A stretch of DNA of 55,524 nucleotides from CBDUXT01 sp965371245 (GTDB taxonomy: Bacteria; Planctomycetota; Phycisphaerae; UBA1845), in NCBI GenBank assembly GCA_965371245.1, contig CBDUXT010000031.1:1-55524 (forward strand), read 5' to 3'. Both the position numbers and the translations under genes were made by a program. Under the pieces are notes generated by a model. That model had not been told where the DNA came from and did not search any database. It worked only from the letters and a program-made list of their open reading frames with translations. Below are positions 25,163 to 33,386 of the stretch, in pieces; the first letter of the stretch is position 1, and every line of letters starts with the position of its first letter.

Positions 25163-25618
25163 ATGCGGCAAGTGATTCAAAAGAGACGGTCGGCGTTTAC
25201 GCTGATCGAGGTGTTGTTGGTTGCGGGGATCCTGGCGTTACTGGCGGCGTTCGCGGTCCCGCAACTCATGGGGATGGCCACGAAGGCGAAGATCGCCCTA
25301 GCCAAGTCGGCGGTCGGACGTAACGGTCCCATTGCCAAGGCGCTGGATGCCTTCAAATGGGACATGAACCGCTATCCCGACACCGACGAAGGGCTCGAAA
25401 TCCTCATGATGGAAAAGGATGAGGTGGACGACGAGCGATTCGATGGACCCTATCTGAACAACGACAAGATTGAGGATCCGTGGGGTAAGCCGTTCGAATA
25501 CCGCTCCCCGGGCGAGATTCGTGAAAAGGCCTACGACCTGTGGAGTTCAGGGCTCGACGGAAAAGACGACGAGGGCAAGGAAGGCAGCGACGACATCAAG
25601 AACTGGATCGAGAAGTAG
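25163..25618 (+). CDS. gspG: Type II secretion major pseudopilin GspG
   Basis: A 151-residue major pseudopilin. The prepilin motif is RRSA-FTLIEVLLVAGIL, with Ala rather than Gly at -1 and Glu at +5. The C-terminal Ca-binding loop and terminal motif are recognisable (DPWGKPFEYRSPG, DLWSSGLDGKDDEG, DIKNWIEK). An AAGGAG site lies 7 nt before the ATG. It polymerises into the pseudopilus. The Ala at -1 is uncommon but tolerated by prepilin peptidases. Confidence 0.95.
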   Translation: MRQVIQKRRSAFTLIEVLLVAGILALLAAFAVPQLMGMATKAKIALAKSAVGRNGPIAKALDAFKWDMNRYPDTDEGLEILMMEKDEVDDERFDGPYLNNDKIEDPWGKPFEYRSPGEIREKAYDLWSSGLDGKDDEGKEGSDDIKNWIEK

Positions 25619-25763
25619 CGATCGATCTCGAAGCGTGTGGCACGGTGCTTGAACCGTGTCCGCGACGGTTCAACAGCAGCGTCGCGTCACGAGACGGCCG
25701 TCCGGGATGTGTTCTCGGAACGGCGGCTGGGATGAGGTTGGGGGGATCAAACGGGTGACGATC

Positions 25764-26648
25764 ATGTGGCATCTGTCGCATCCAAGAGCATGTACCGTGT
25801 CGTCCGAGCGGGGGAGGACGGAGCCCAACCGCGCGTCGGGTTCGGCGCGTCGGCGGGCCTTCAGCCTCATCGAGTTGTCGTTGGTGATGGGGATTCTGGT
25901 GGTGCTTTCCGCCATGATCGTTCCCAACTTCATTCGCCAGATTCGGGCCGACGCGTTACCTCGGTCGGCGAGACAGATGCGCACCCTGATCACGCTGGTC
26001 AGGGCGCACGCCGCCTTCGACGGGCTTCGGTATCGGATTCGCTTCCCCAACGAAGACGAAACCGACGCGCTGGGCGGGACCGTGCAGCCGCGCGTCGAGC
26101 GAGAGGACGACCCGATCGAAGAGCCCGAGGTGTTCAACGAGGTGTTGGACCCGTGGGCGGTCGGGAAAACGCTGTTGGGGGATGTGTGGTGCGCCGAAGT
26201 GCGACTCGAGCGTCCGACGATCCTCCTGCTTCAGGAGCTGCGCGAACGAACCGGCGAAGGGATCGAGGAGGCGCTGGAGGAGGCCGAACAGCGCATCGAG
26301 GAGATCGACCCGCTGCGCCCGCCGCTTTTTATCGAACCGGACGGTACCGGCGAGTGGGCCGTCTTCGTTTTGACCACGGCGCCGCGCGAGACGCCGATCG
26401 AGGAACTCGAAGACCAACCGCAACTTCACTTGATCGTCGAGGGTATCACGGGGTTGGCTTGGATGCAGCGACCGTTCTACGAGGAAGAGCTGGACTTGTT
26501 CGAGGAAAAAGGCTGGCCGGCGGTCTTGCGGCAGGACTTCTTGACCACGCGCGTCCTGACCGAGGACGACGTTCTGGAGCTTCGCGAGAGCGGAGTCCGG
26601 GGGCATGACGTGGAGCTCAAGGGTCGGGAACTGAAGGCAACACCATGA
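25764..26648 (+). CDS. gspH: GspH-like minor pseudopilin, extended
   Basis: About 294 residues from ATG 25764, though a GTG at 25755 or earlier start is possible. The pseudopilin motif is RRRA-FSLIELSLVMGILVVL with Ala at -1, then the helix SAMIVPNFIRQIRADALPRS. The body is unusually long and acidic compared with the roughly 170 residues of canonical GspH (EEALEEAEQRIEEID, EEELDLFEEKGWP). It overlaps gspI by ATGA. The assignment to GspH is by position and motif. Confidence 0.8.
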   Translation: MWHLSHPRACTVSSERGRTEPNRASGSARRRAFSLIELSLVMGILVVLSAMIVPNFIRQIRADALPRSARQMRTLITLVRAHAAFDGLRYRIRFPNEDETDALGGTVQPRVEREDDPIEEPEVFNEVLDPWAVGKTLLGDVWCAEVRLERPTILLLQELRERTGEGIEEALEEAEQRIEEIDPLRPPLFIEPDGTGEWAVFVLTTAPRETPIEELEDQPQLHLIVEGITGLAWMQRPFYEEELDLFEEKGWPAVLRQDFLTTRVLTEDDVLELRESGVRGHDVELKGRELKATP

Positions 26649-27427
26649 CAGAGCGACGCGACAGCTCGGCTTTGGCCGGCGTCAAAGGTGCCGATTCACT
26701 GGCACTCACCGGCGCGCGCCCACGTGTCGCCCGGCGTGGCTACGTCCTGCTGGAAACCGTCGTCGCGACGGGTATGTTGATCGTCGGCCTGTCCATCATC
26801 GGCTCGCAGGTTCAAAGCGCCGACAAGTCAATCAAAATGATGGAGCGGAAGATTCGCGCCGTCGCCCTGGCCGAACAGCACCTGGCCGAACTGGATATGG
26901 GGCTCGTCGAACTGGACTCGGTCGATGAGGAGCAGGAGGGCGATTTCGGTCCACGGTATCCGGACTTCGGCTGGATCCTGACCACCGAGAACACCGCCTT
27001 GGAGGCCATGTTCCTGCTCAAGGTCGATATCCTTCACCATCCGCGCGAGGGGGACTATCGCGAGGACGAGTTTGAGCACGAGTTGGCCGAGACCGTGTTC
27101 ACGGTCTATGCCATGCGCACGGCACCGCAGCCGGTCAACTTCGGGGAGGACTTCGGGCTCAACGAGGAAGAGCTGGTCGATCTGACCGATCGATTGGCCG
27201 AGTTGGCCATCCCGGGGCTCGATCCGGAATCGTTTGACCCGGCTTTACTGGGCAAGGTCGATTTCGAGGAGTTGATCGAGGCGCTGCCCGTGCTGATGGA
27301 CGCCTTCGGGATCGACGTGTCACAACTGATGGCGGGTCTTCCGCCCAACCTGCTGGAACAACTGCAAGAGAGCGGTTTCTTCGGGGACGACGACGAGTCC
27401 GGGACCGAGGGGGAGGAGGGATCGTGA
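26645..27427 (+). CDS. gspI: GspI-like minor pseudopilin with long acidic tail
   Basis: 260 residues, about twice canonical GspI. Prepilin motif RRG-YVLLETVVATGMLIVG (residues 30-49), with Gly at -1 and Glu at +5. The body holds the minor-pseudopilin helix EQHLAELDMGL. A Glu/Asp-rich C-terminus (LVDLTDRLAELA, DDDESGTEGEEGS) extends beyond the usual domain. It starts on the ATGA overlap with gspH and its TGA overlaps the start of gspJ. Confidence 0.8.
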   Translation: MTERRDSSALAGVKGADSLALTGARPRVARRGYVLLETVVATGMLIVGLSIIGSQVQSADKSIKMMERKIRAVALAEQHLAELDMGLVELDSVDEEQEGDFGPRYPDFGWILTTENTALEAMFLLKVDILHHPREGDYREDEFEHELAETVFTVYAMRTAPQPVNFGEDFGLNEEELVDLTDRLAELAIPGLDPESFDPALLGKVDFEELIEALPVLMDAFGIDVSQLMAGLPPNLLEQLQESGFFGDDDESGTEGEEGS

Positions 27428-28392
27428 TGCGACGCCGATCGCTTGATCTCACCATGCCGCGCTGGGCTCGCCGCGGCGTCACGCTGATCGAAGTTGTCCT
27501 GTCCATGGGGCTTCTCGTCGTCGTGTCGTCGATGACCTATTGGTTCTATGCGTCCGCGTTGGAGACGACGCGCAGCGAGACGAAGGCGTCGCGCAAGCTG
27601 CGGCTGGCCCGGGTCGTCCTTGATCGGATGGCGACCGAGATTCGGCAGGCGTCGGCCGTCACCATCGACAGCCGAGTGGGCATTCGAGGCGACGGCGAGC
27701 GCATCTGGCTGTCCACCTACCGCGTGCCGTCGCGCGAACAGGGCAAGGCACGGGAGATCGACGACGACCCTGCCCGGGCCGAGTATGACGTGACGAAGGT
27801 CGAGTACCGTATCACGCGCCACGAGGAGATTCTGCACGAAGACGGGTGGGAGCGAGCGCTGGGGTTGGCGCGGGTGGAGGTGTTGATTCCGCGCCCGGAC
27901 CACGCCCAGCTTGCGCGACGCCGCCTTGAAGCGACAGGCGAGCCACCGGTCGATGACGGCGGGCTCTACGACGAAGCGGGTGAGGGCGAAGAGGCCGGTG
28001 ACGTGGACCTCGGTCCACAGATCAACTGGGACGAACTGTATTCACCGGAGATTCGCTACCTGCGCATCTGCTACTACGACGGGCACCAGTGGTGGGATCG
28101 GTGGGAGGTGACCGGTGAGAATCCCTTGCCACAGCTTGTGCAGTTAACGATCGGATTCGACGAGCACCCCTCCCTGGAGGACGACCTCGGCGACGACGAG
28201 GTGAACGAAGAGTTTTGCGAGTGCCAAAACGAGGATCCCATCGACTGCGTGCCGCTCACGCCGGACCAGTTCTCGAGAGTCGTCCGCGTCACGCAGTCGG
28301 ATCCGCTGTTTCGTTCGCGGGTCAGCCGAGAGACGCAGGCGCTGGTCGAGGAGTTGGCCGCCGGCGAGGAGGAAGAGGGGACCGAGCCATGA
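27424..28392 (+). CDS. gspJ: GspJ-like minor pseudopilin, extended
   Basis: 322 residues, against about 200 in canonical GspJ. Adjacent GTG (27424) and ATG (27427) starts both overlap the gspI stop. The motif is RRG-VTLIEVVLSMGLLVVV, followed by MTYWFYASALETTRSE and DRMATEIRQASAVTI, which fit GspJ. The C-terminal half is acidic (EAGEGEEAGDVDLG, AAGEEEEGTEP). Its TGA overlaps the gspK ATG. Confidence 0.82.
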   Translation: MMRRRSLDLTMPRWARRGVTLIEVVLSMGLLVVVSSMTYWFYASALETTRSETKASRKLRLARVVLDRMATEIRQASAVTIDSRVGIRGDGERIWLSTYRVPSREQGKAREIDDDPARAEYDVTKVEYRITRHEEILHEDGWERALGLARVEVLIPRPDHAQLARRRLEATGEPPVDDGGLYDEAGEGEEAGDVDLGPQINWDELYSPEIRYLRICYYDGHQWWDRWEVTGENPLPQLVQLTIGFDEHPSLEDDLGDDEVNEEFCECQNEDPIDCVPLTPDQFSRVVRVTQSDPLFRSRVSRETQALVEELAAGEEEEGTEP

Positions 28393-29996
28393 GGTGTCGG
28401 CGCGGTGTCATTCTTCCGGTCGTCCTGCTGATCCTGGTCTTGCTGGGGCTGCTGGTGGCCATGTTCTCATTCCGGGTCAACGCCGATCTGGCGACGACTC
28501 GAGCGGTCGAGCTTCGCATGCAAACGCGCCTGGCGGCCGAGGCGGGCGTGGAGCGCGTGAAGCTGCTCTTGCGCGAGTCGCGCCTCGACATGGATCGGTG
28601 GTACCACAACCCGGAGGAACTTCATCGGATCATCTTCTGGGTGGAAGACGGCGACGAAACCGTCTGGGGCACCAACGATGAGTTCGAGGAAGAGCTGGCT
28701 GCCTACCGCTTCAGCATCCTAGCCGACGACCCGTCCGACGACGAGGACCTCATTCGCATCGGCATCACGGACGAGAGCTCGAAGCTCAACCTCAACACCG
28801 CCAGCGCCGGGCAACTGCTCAAGCTCGTGCGGCGGGCGCTGGGGGACGACGTCGAAAGAGACCCACGGGACATCGTCGATGCAATTCTGGATTGGCGCGA
28901 CGCGGACACCGCACCGCGCGGAAAGGATCCCGAAACCGAGGGACTCTATTACCAACGACTGCCCAAGCCCTACCGGGTGAAGAACGGACCGTTTGACAGC
29001 GTCGAGGAGTTGCTGCTGGTCAAGGGTGTGACCGGTCCGCTCCTCTACGGCGAGGACTTCGACCGAAACGGGCTCTTGACGCCCAACGAGGACGATGGCG
29101 ACCTCACCTTCCCGCCGGACAATGAGGACGGCATGCTCAACCTCGGGTTGTTCCCCTATCTCACCGTGTTGTCGTCGGAGCGGAACGTCTCCAACGATAA
29201 TCGGCCCCGCGTCTACCTGCTCGGCGATGCCGACCTGGTTGAGGCTGAACTGACCGCGGCCTTTCCCGATGAGCCCGCGTTGGTCGAGTTTATCGTGCGG
29301 GCGACACGGCCGGGAGGCGGGAACCAAGGCGGCGCCAACACTGGTAACGCCGATGGCGCGGGGGGACCGTCCGACGAATCAAACCAGGGCAATGAGGGGG
29401 CATCCACGAACGACCCGAACGCCGACGAAACCGGATCCGGTGGTGGCGAAAGCAATGGTGCCGGCGAGTCCCCCCGGTCGATGGCAAGTCCGGCGTCGTT
29501 GCTACGAGACGCGTTGGTGGACGGCCAGACGGAGCGCAGCATCGTCACGCTGGCACATCTGCCTGTGCTGATGGATCGCACCACCGTCGTGAAGGACACG
29601 CAGCAGGAGATTTCCGGGCTTATCAACATTAATACAGCCACCAAGCCGGTGCTCGAGACCATCGACGGTCTGACGACCGACCAGATCGACGCCATTCTGG
29701 AGCTGCGCCAGCGGCTGGGGGCCGAGACGAAGGCGACGACCGCCTGGCTGTTGACCGAGGAAGTCGTCGATCTGGACACGTTCGAGCGGGTCAGTTCCGC
29801 GATCACGGCGCGCGGGCAACAGTTCACGATTGAATCGCTCGGCTACGGCGACCACATCGGAATGGTGACGCGCTTGCATGTCGTGATCGATATGGTTGGC
29901 CCGATCGCGGAAACCATCTATTATCGTGACATCACCTACCTCGGCGGTCACTATCCGATCCGCGAGGAAGACAAAGAGAGAGCCGGTGTTCAGTAG
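28389..29996 (+). CDS. gspK: GspK-like minor pseudopilin with Gly/Asn-rich insertion
   Basis: 535 residues from ATG 28389, on an ATGA overlap; the frame upstream is a shadow. It begins MRCRRGVILPVVLLILVLLG, the GspK-type motif without Glu at +5. The globular part carries the two helix-hairpin-helix-like segments typical of GspK: KLNLNTASAGQLLKLVRRAL and LININTATKPVLETIDGLTT. Between them is a low-complexity Gly/Asn/Asp/Glu segment (about residues 310-365, GGGNQGGANTGNADGAGG). It caps the pseudopilus tip with GspI and GspJ. Confidence 0.87.
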   Translation: MRCRRGVILPVVLLILVLLGLLVAMFSFRVNADLATTRAVELRMQTRLAAEAGVERVKLLLRESRLDMDRWYHNPEELHRIIFWVEDGDETVWGTNDEFEEELAAYRFSILADDPSDDEDLIRIGITDESSKLNLNTASAGQLLKLVRRALGDDVERDPRDIVDAILDWRDADTAPRGKDPETEGLYYQRLPKPYRVKNGPFDSVEELLLVKGVTGPLLYGEDFDRNGLLTPNEDDGDLTFPPDNEDGMLNLGLFPYLTVLSSERNVSNDNRPRVYLLGDADLVEAELTAAFPDEPALVEFIVRATRPGGGNQGGANTGNADGAGGPSDESNQGNEGASTNDPNADETGSGGGESNGAGESPRSMASPASLLRDALVDGQTERSIVTLAHLPVLMDRTTVVKDTQQEISGLININTATKPVLETIDGLTTDQIDAILELRQRLGAETKATTAWLLTEEVVDLDTFERVSSAITARGQQFTIESLGYGDHIGMVTRLHVVIDMVGPIAETIYYRDITYLGGHYPIREEDKERAGVQ

Positions 29997-31629
29997 AAAC
30001 CGACCAAGTCGAATCGTCGCGCTGGATTGGGACACGCGCAATCTGCGCTGCGTCCATGCGCTGCTCGGCAAACGCGGCGTCAAGATCGACCAGATCCTGT
30101 CCGTGGCGATGCCGACGGACCTGGATGTGGCCGACCCGCGCGCGCTGGGCTTGCACATTCGGCGCCTGCTCGACCAGGCGGGGATCAACACCAAGCACGC
30201 CATCGTCGATATTCCACGCGACCAGGCGATTCTCAAGACGCTGACCCTGCCCACCACGCAGCCCGATCAGCTCCCCGGCATGGTCGAGATTCAGATTGCC
30301 AAGGAGCTGTCGTTCCCGGCGGAGGAGGCGCTGATCGATTTCACCGTCGCGCCCGGGGAAACGGACGAACCCACGGGCGACGTGCTCGTCGCGGCCGTGC
30401 GGCGCGAGTTGGTCGAACAGTATGAGGCCGCTTTCGTCGCCGCCGGGCTGAAACTCGACCGGATCGGTCTTCGCCCCTATGCCAACAAAGTCGCGGCCGT
30501 CGCACTGCTCAAGCACGCCATGCCGGAACGCGTCCTGTTTATCGACGTGCGACCGACGTTCATGGAAATCGATGTGCTGCGAAACGGGGCGCTGGTGTTC
30601 TCGCGTTCCGCCTCCGTGACGATCCCGGTGATCGCTCGCGATGCCGGCGTGGTGTCGATCGCGGCGGGGCGGGCGCGGGAGGAACCGGGTCCGTCGGCGC
30701 CGGCATCGATTCCGACCATCGGCGCCGGCCCGATGAGTGTCACCGATCCGGCACCAAGCGGCGCGTCCTTGGACCCTGTTGTCTCCTCGCTGATCGTCGA
30801 AGTCACCCGGTCCATCGAGGCGTATCGTGCGACCGACCCGTCCGATTCGATCGATCACGTCGTGATTGGCGGCGACGTCGGCGTGGAGGAGGCGCTGGCC
30901 GAGGCCATCCAAAAACACTTCAACGTCACGGTTGAGCTGTACAACCCCGCCTCCACCTTCGGTTGGGAGCCGGACGAAGGGGTGGCGGCGTCGGCCCACG
31001 CGGCCTCACTCGGACTGGTGCTCGGGCACGCGGAGGATGACGCGCTACATTTCGACTTCCTGCATCCCAAGAGATCGATCTCGACGACGCAGAAGCGGTT
31101 GCGCAAGGCGCCGGCTGCCGCCGCGGTGGCCATCCTGTTCCTCACGGCCGGCGGGGTCGTCCTGGCTGGGATGACCGGGCCGGGGCGGGTTGAGCTGGCG
31201 CGGATTCAGCAGAGCATCAAGGAGCTCAAGGGAGAACGCAGTAAGTACAGGAAGTTTCTGGTCGTTTCCGACGCGATCAAGGCGTTCGACGAGGAGCAGC
31301 AGGTTTGGATTGACGTTCTGCATGATGTCATCTCCGTGCTTCCGTCGAATCAGGAGGTCGTGATCAACAGCATGGAGATGAACCAGAAGGAGGGGCGGCT
31401 GACGCTGAAAACGCGCATGAACGCGCGGGCGACCGGGACCGAGGTGGTCCGCCGGCTGAAGGCGTTTCGCCGACCGGGGCGTGACAAGCCGCGCTATGAG
31501 GTTTCCATGGGAACCCAGTCGCTGAAAACGGGCGACAAGTATCCCTTTGTCCAGGAGCTGCGCATCTCACTGCTGGATGATGCGCCCCGGAAGAAGAAGT
31601 TGACGTCCAGACGTCGGTCGCGGGGCTGA
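29986..31629 (+). CDS. PilM-PilN-type fusion (GspL-like)
   Basis: 547 residues from GTG 29986, which has GAGAG upstream and overlaps the gspK stop by 11 nt. The N-terminal ~360 residues are actin-like PilM/GspL: IVALDWDTRNLRCVHAL, VEIQIAKELSFPAEEALIDF, VLFIDVRPTFMEIDVL and HVVIGGDVGVEEALAEAI. A membrane segment at about 373-396 (APAAAAVAILFLTAGGVVLA) leads to a coiled and ferredoxin-like PilN region (IQQSIKELKGERSKY, DVLHDVISVLPSNQEVVINS). Splitting off PilN in one polypeptide is the GspL arrangement. It should link the ATPase (not here) to the inner-membrane platform. Confidence 0.85.
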   Translation: MFSRNRPSRIVALDWDTRNLRCVHALLGKRGVKIDQILSVAMPTDLDVADPRALGLHIRRLLDQAGINTKHAIVDIPRDQAILKTLTLPTTQPDQLPGMVEIQIAKELSFPAEEALIDFTVAPGETDEPTGDVLVAAVRRELVEQYEAAFVAAGLKLDRIGLRPYANKVAAVALLKHAMPERVLFIDVRPTFMEIDVLRNGALVFSRSASVTIPVIARDAGVVSIAAGRAREEPGPSAPASIPTIGAGPMSVTDPAPSGASLDPVVSSLIVEVTRSIEAYRATDPSDSIDHVVIGGDVGVEEALAEAIQKHFNVTVELYNPASTFGWEPDEGVAASAHAASLGLVLGHAEDDALHFDFLHPKRSISTTQKRLRKAPAAAAVAILFLTAGGVVLAGMTGPGRVELARIQQSIKELKGERSKYRKFLVVSDAIKAFDEEQQVWIDVLHDVISVLPSNQEVVINSMEMNQKEGRLTLKTRMNARATGTEVVRRLKAFRRPGRDKPRYEVSMGTQSLKTGDKYPFVQELRISLLDDAPRKKKLTSRRRSRG

Positions 31630-31649
31630 CGCAGGCTTGTAAGGATCCG

Positions 31650-33278
31650 GTGCAGACCATGGATCGAAGAACAACCGTTTTGGCCTCAGTCTTCGGCGTC
31701 GTCGTGATCGGTGCGCTTCTTTCGAGCGTGGCCTACCCGCTCATTCGCGAGCACGTCTGGATCGACCCCGCGCACATCGCGCGTGAGCAAAGGGAACTCG
31801 ACAAACTGGAGGATCTCGAGGCCCGGGTGAATGAGGCGCGGCTGCACTACCGCGACGTCGTCGCCCGGCTCGCCTCGTTTGACGTCGGCGTTGTCGAGAC
31901 CGACGTCCGCGAGGCTCTAAACGAACTCATCGACAAGTACGAGCTCGAGAACGCCAAGGTCACGCGCGGCCGGCCGAGCTCGGCCGGCAAGACCGGGCTG
32001 ACGAAGATGACCCTCACCGTGACGGCGACTTGCTCGCTTCAGTCTGCGGTCGAGTTTCTAAAGGAGGTTTCCGAGATGCCGCAGCTCATTCGGGTGGGCA
32101 ATGCGGCCATCTCGCCGATGCGTAAGTCGGGTGCGGGACGCAAGGGGTATAAGAAGGGGACCGTGTCGCTGCGCGCTCCCATCGAGGTCATGGTGCTGCC
32201 GCGCCAGAAGGTCGTGGGTCCGATCGATGTCAAGACGTTGACACAGCCGGATACGTTCGTGCGGCATCAGGGACAAGCGTATGCGACGATCTGGGAAGCG
32301 AACCCGTTCTGGGCGTACGTTCCGCCCATTCCGCTCAGGGTGACCGCCGGGCCGGCCGTGAACGTGAAGACGGGGAAGAAACGGGTGATGCTTACGGTTA
32401 AGGCGAGCGGCGGCGAGGGTCCGTACACCTATCGATGGGAGCCGGCCGACGGCTTGAGCGACCCGACGCGTCCCAAGCCCAAGGTGGATACGAAGAAGCC
32501 GTTTAACCGTACGTACAAGGTGACGGCTACGGACGTCAACGGCAAGACGGCCGTCGGCTCGGTGCGCGTGACTGTAGCAGACCCGCGGCCCAAGCCAGTG
32601 AAGGTGGCCACGAAGCCGCCCGCGCCAACGCCCCGCAAACCCGCTAAGAAGGTGGATAAGCGTTGGAAGGACCGCAAGTACATGCAGGTTCGCATGGCGC
32701 TGCTTCAAGCCGCGGGTGCCGAGCGCATCGACGAGTTGATGATCTACAACAACCGGGCGAAGGAAACGAAGTACTACACGATCGGCGACGAATTCAACGG
32801 CGGTGAGTTGGTTTTCGTGCACCCAACGGGGGGCGTCGTCCGTAGAATGGATGAGTACTTTCTCTATCCGATCGGGAACTGGGTGGATGAGGACATCAGC
32901 GTAAAGACCGGTGGGGACGCCGCGAGGGAATACCCTCAGCTCTTGGCGGCCGCGGACCGTCACGGCGTGATCTTCGATGGTCCGATCGACGCCGAGAACG
33001 ACGTCTCGCCGGTCGGCCCGGGCGACGGCGCGGAGGATGGTGCCAACGAAACGGCACCGGATGACAAGGGCACCGGCGGTGACGGGCGGTCTGAAGTGCG
33101 TCCGGCGATGCCCCGTGGCTCCGGCGCTCAGGAGCAGGCGCCGAAGTCAGCACAGGCTACGAGGGCGCCGGCGAAACCGGAAACCGAAGCGCAGCGGAAA
33201 CTTCGGATGGCCAAGCGACGCCGGCGGGCCGCCGCCCAGCGACGCGCCACCCCGTCGAACAAGTATAAACCGCGCTGA
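31650..33278 (+). CDS. GspM/PilO-like protein with a PKD-type domain
   Basis: 542 residues from GTG 31650 (ATG 31659 is the alternative). One membrane segment at 9-30 (LASVFGVVVIGALLSSVAYP) is followed by a coiled coil (EQRELDKLEDLEARVNEARL) and a PilO/GspM-like fold (LTVTATCSLQSAVEFLKEVS). An Ig-like PKD domain at about 228-310 (VKASGGEGPYTYRWEPADGL, NRTYKVTATDVNG) is not part of canonical GspM. A GspC/PilP-like segment follows (GGELVFVHPTGGVVRRMDE), then a basic, low-complexity tail. It could stand in for both GspM and GspC; no separate GspC is seen. Confidence 0.75.
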   Translation: MQTMDRRTTVLASVFGVVVIGALLSSVAYPLIREHVWIDPAHIAREQRELDKLEDLEARVNEARLHYRDVVARLASFDVGVVETDVREALNELIDKYELENAKVTRGRPSSAGKTGLTKMTLTVTATCSLQSAVEFLKEVSEMPQLIRVGNAAISPMRKSGAGRKGYKKGTVSLRAPIEVMVLPRQKVVGPIDVKTLTQPDTFVRHQGQAYATIWEANPFWAYVPPIPLRVTAGPAVNVKTGKKRVMLTVKASGGEGPYTYRWEPADGLSDPTRPKPKVDTKKPFNRTYKVTATDVNGKTAVGSVRVTVADPRPKPVKVATKPPAPTPRKPAKKVDKRWKDRKYMQVRMALLQAAGAERIDELMIYNNRAKETKYYTIGDEFNGGELVFVHPTGGVVRRMDEYFLYPIGNWVDEDISVKTGGDAAREYPQLLAAADRHGVIFDGPIDAENDVSPVGPGDGAEDGANETAPDDKGTGGDGRSEVRPAMPRGSGAQEQAPKSAQATRAPAKPETEAQRKLRMAKRRRRAAAQRRATPSNKYKPR

Positions 33279-33386
33279 GCGCGCCTTGGCGATTCGCGGC
33301 CATCGGGGCGGCCACGGCGACGCGCTAGTGACAATCGAGAGATGACCTGACCGGCCGCCGAGATCCGACGGCCCGGAGGATTCCTG

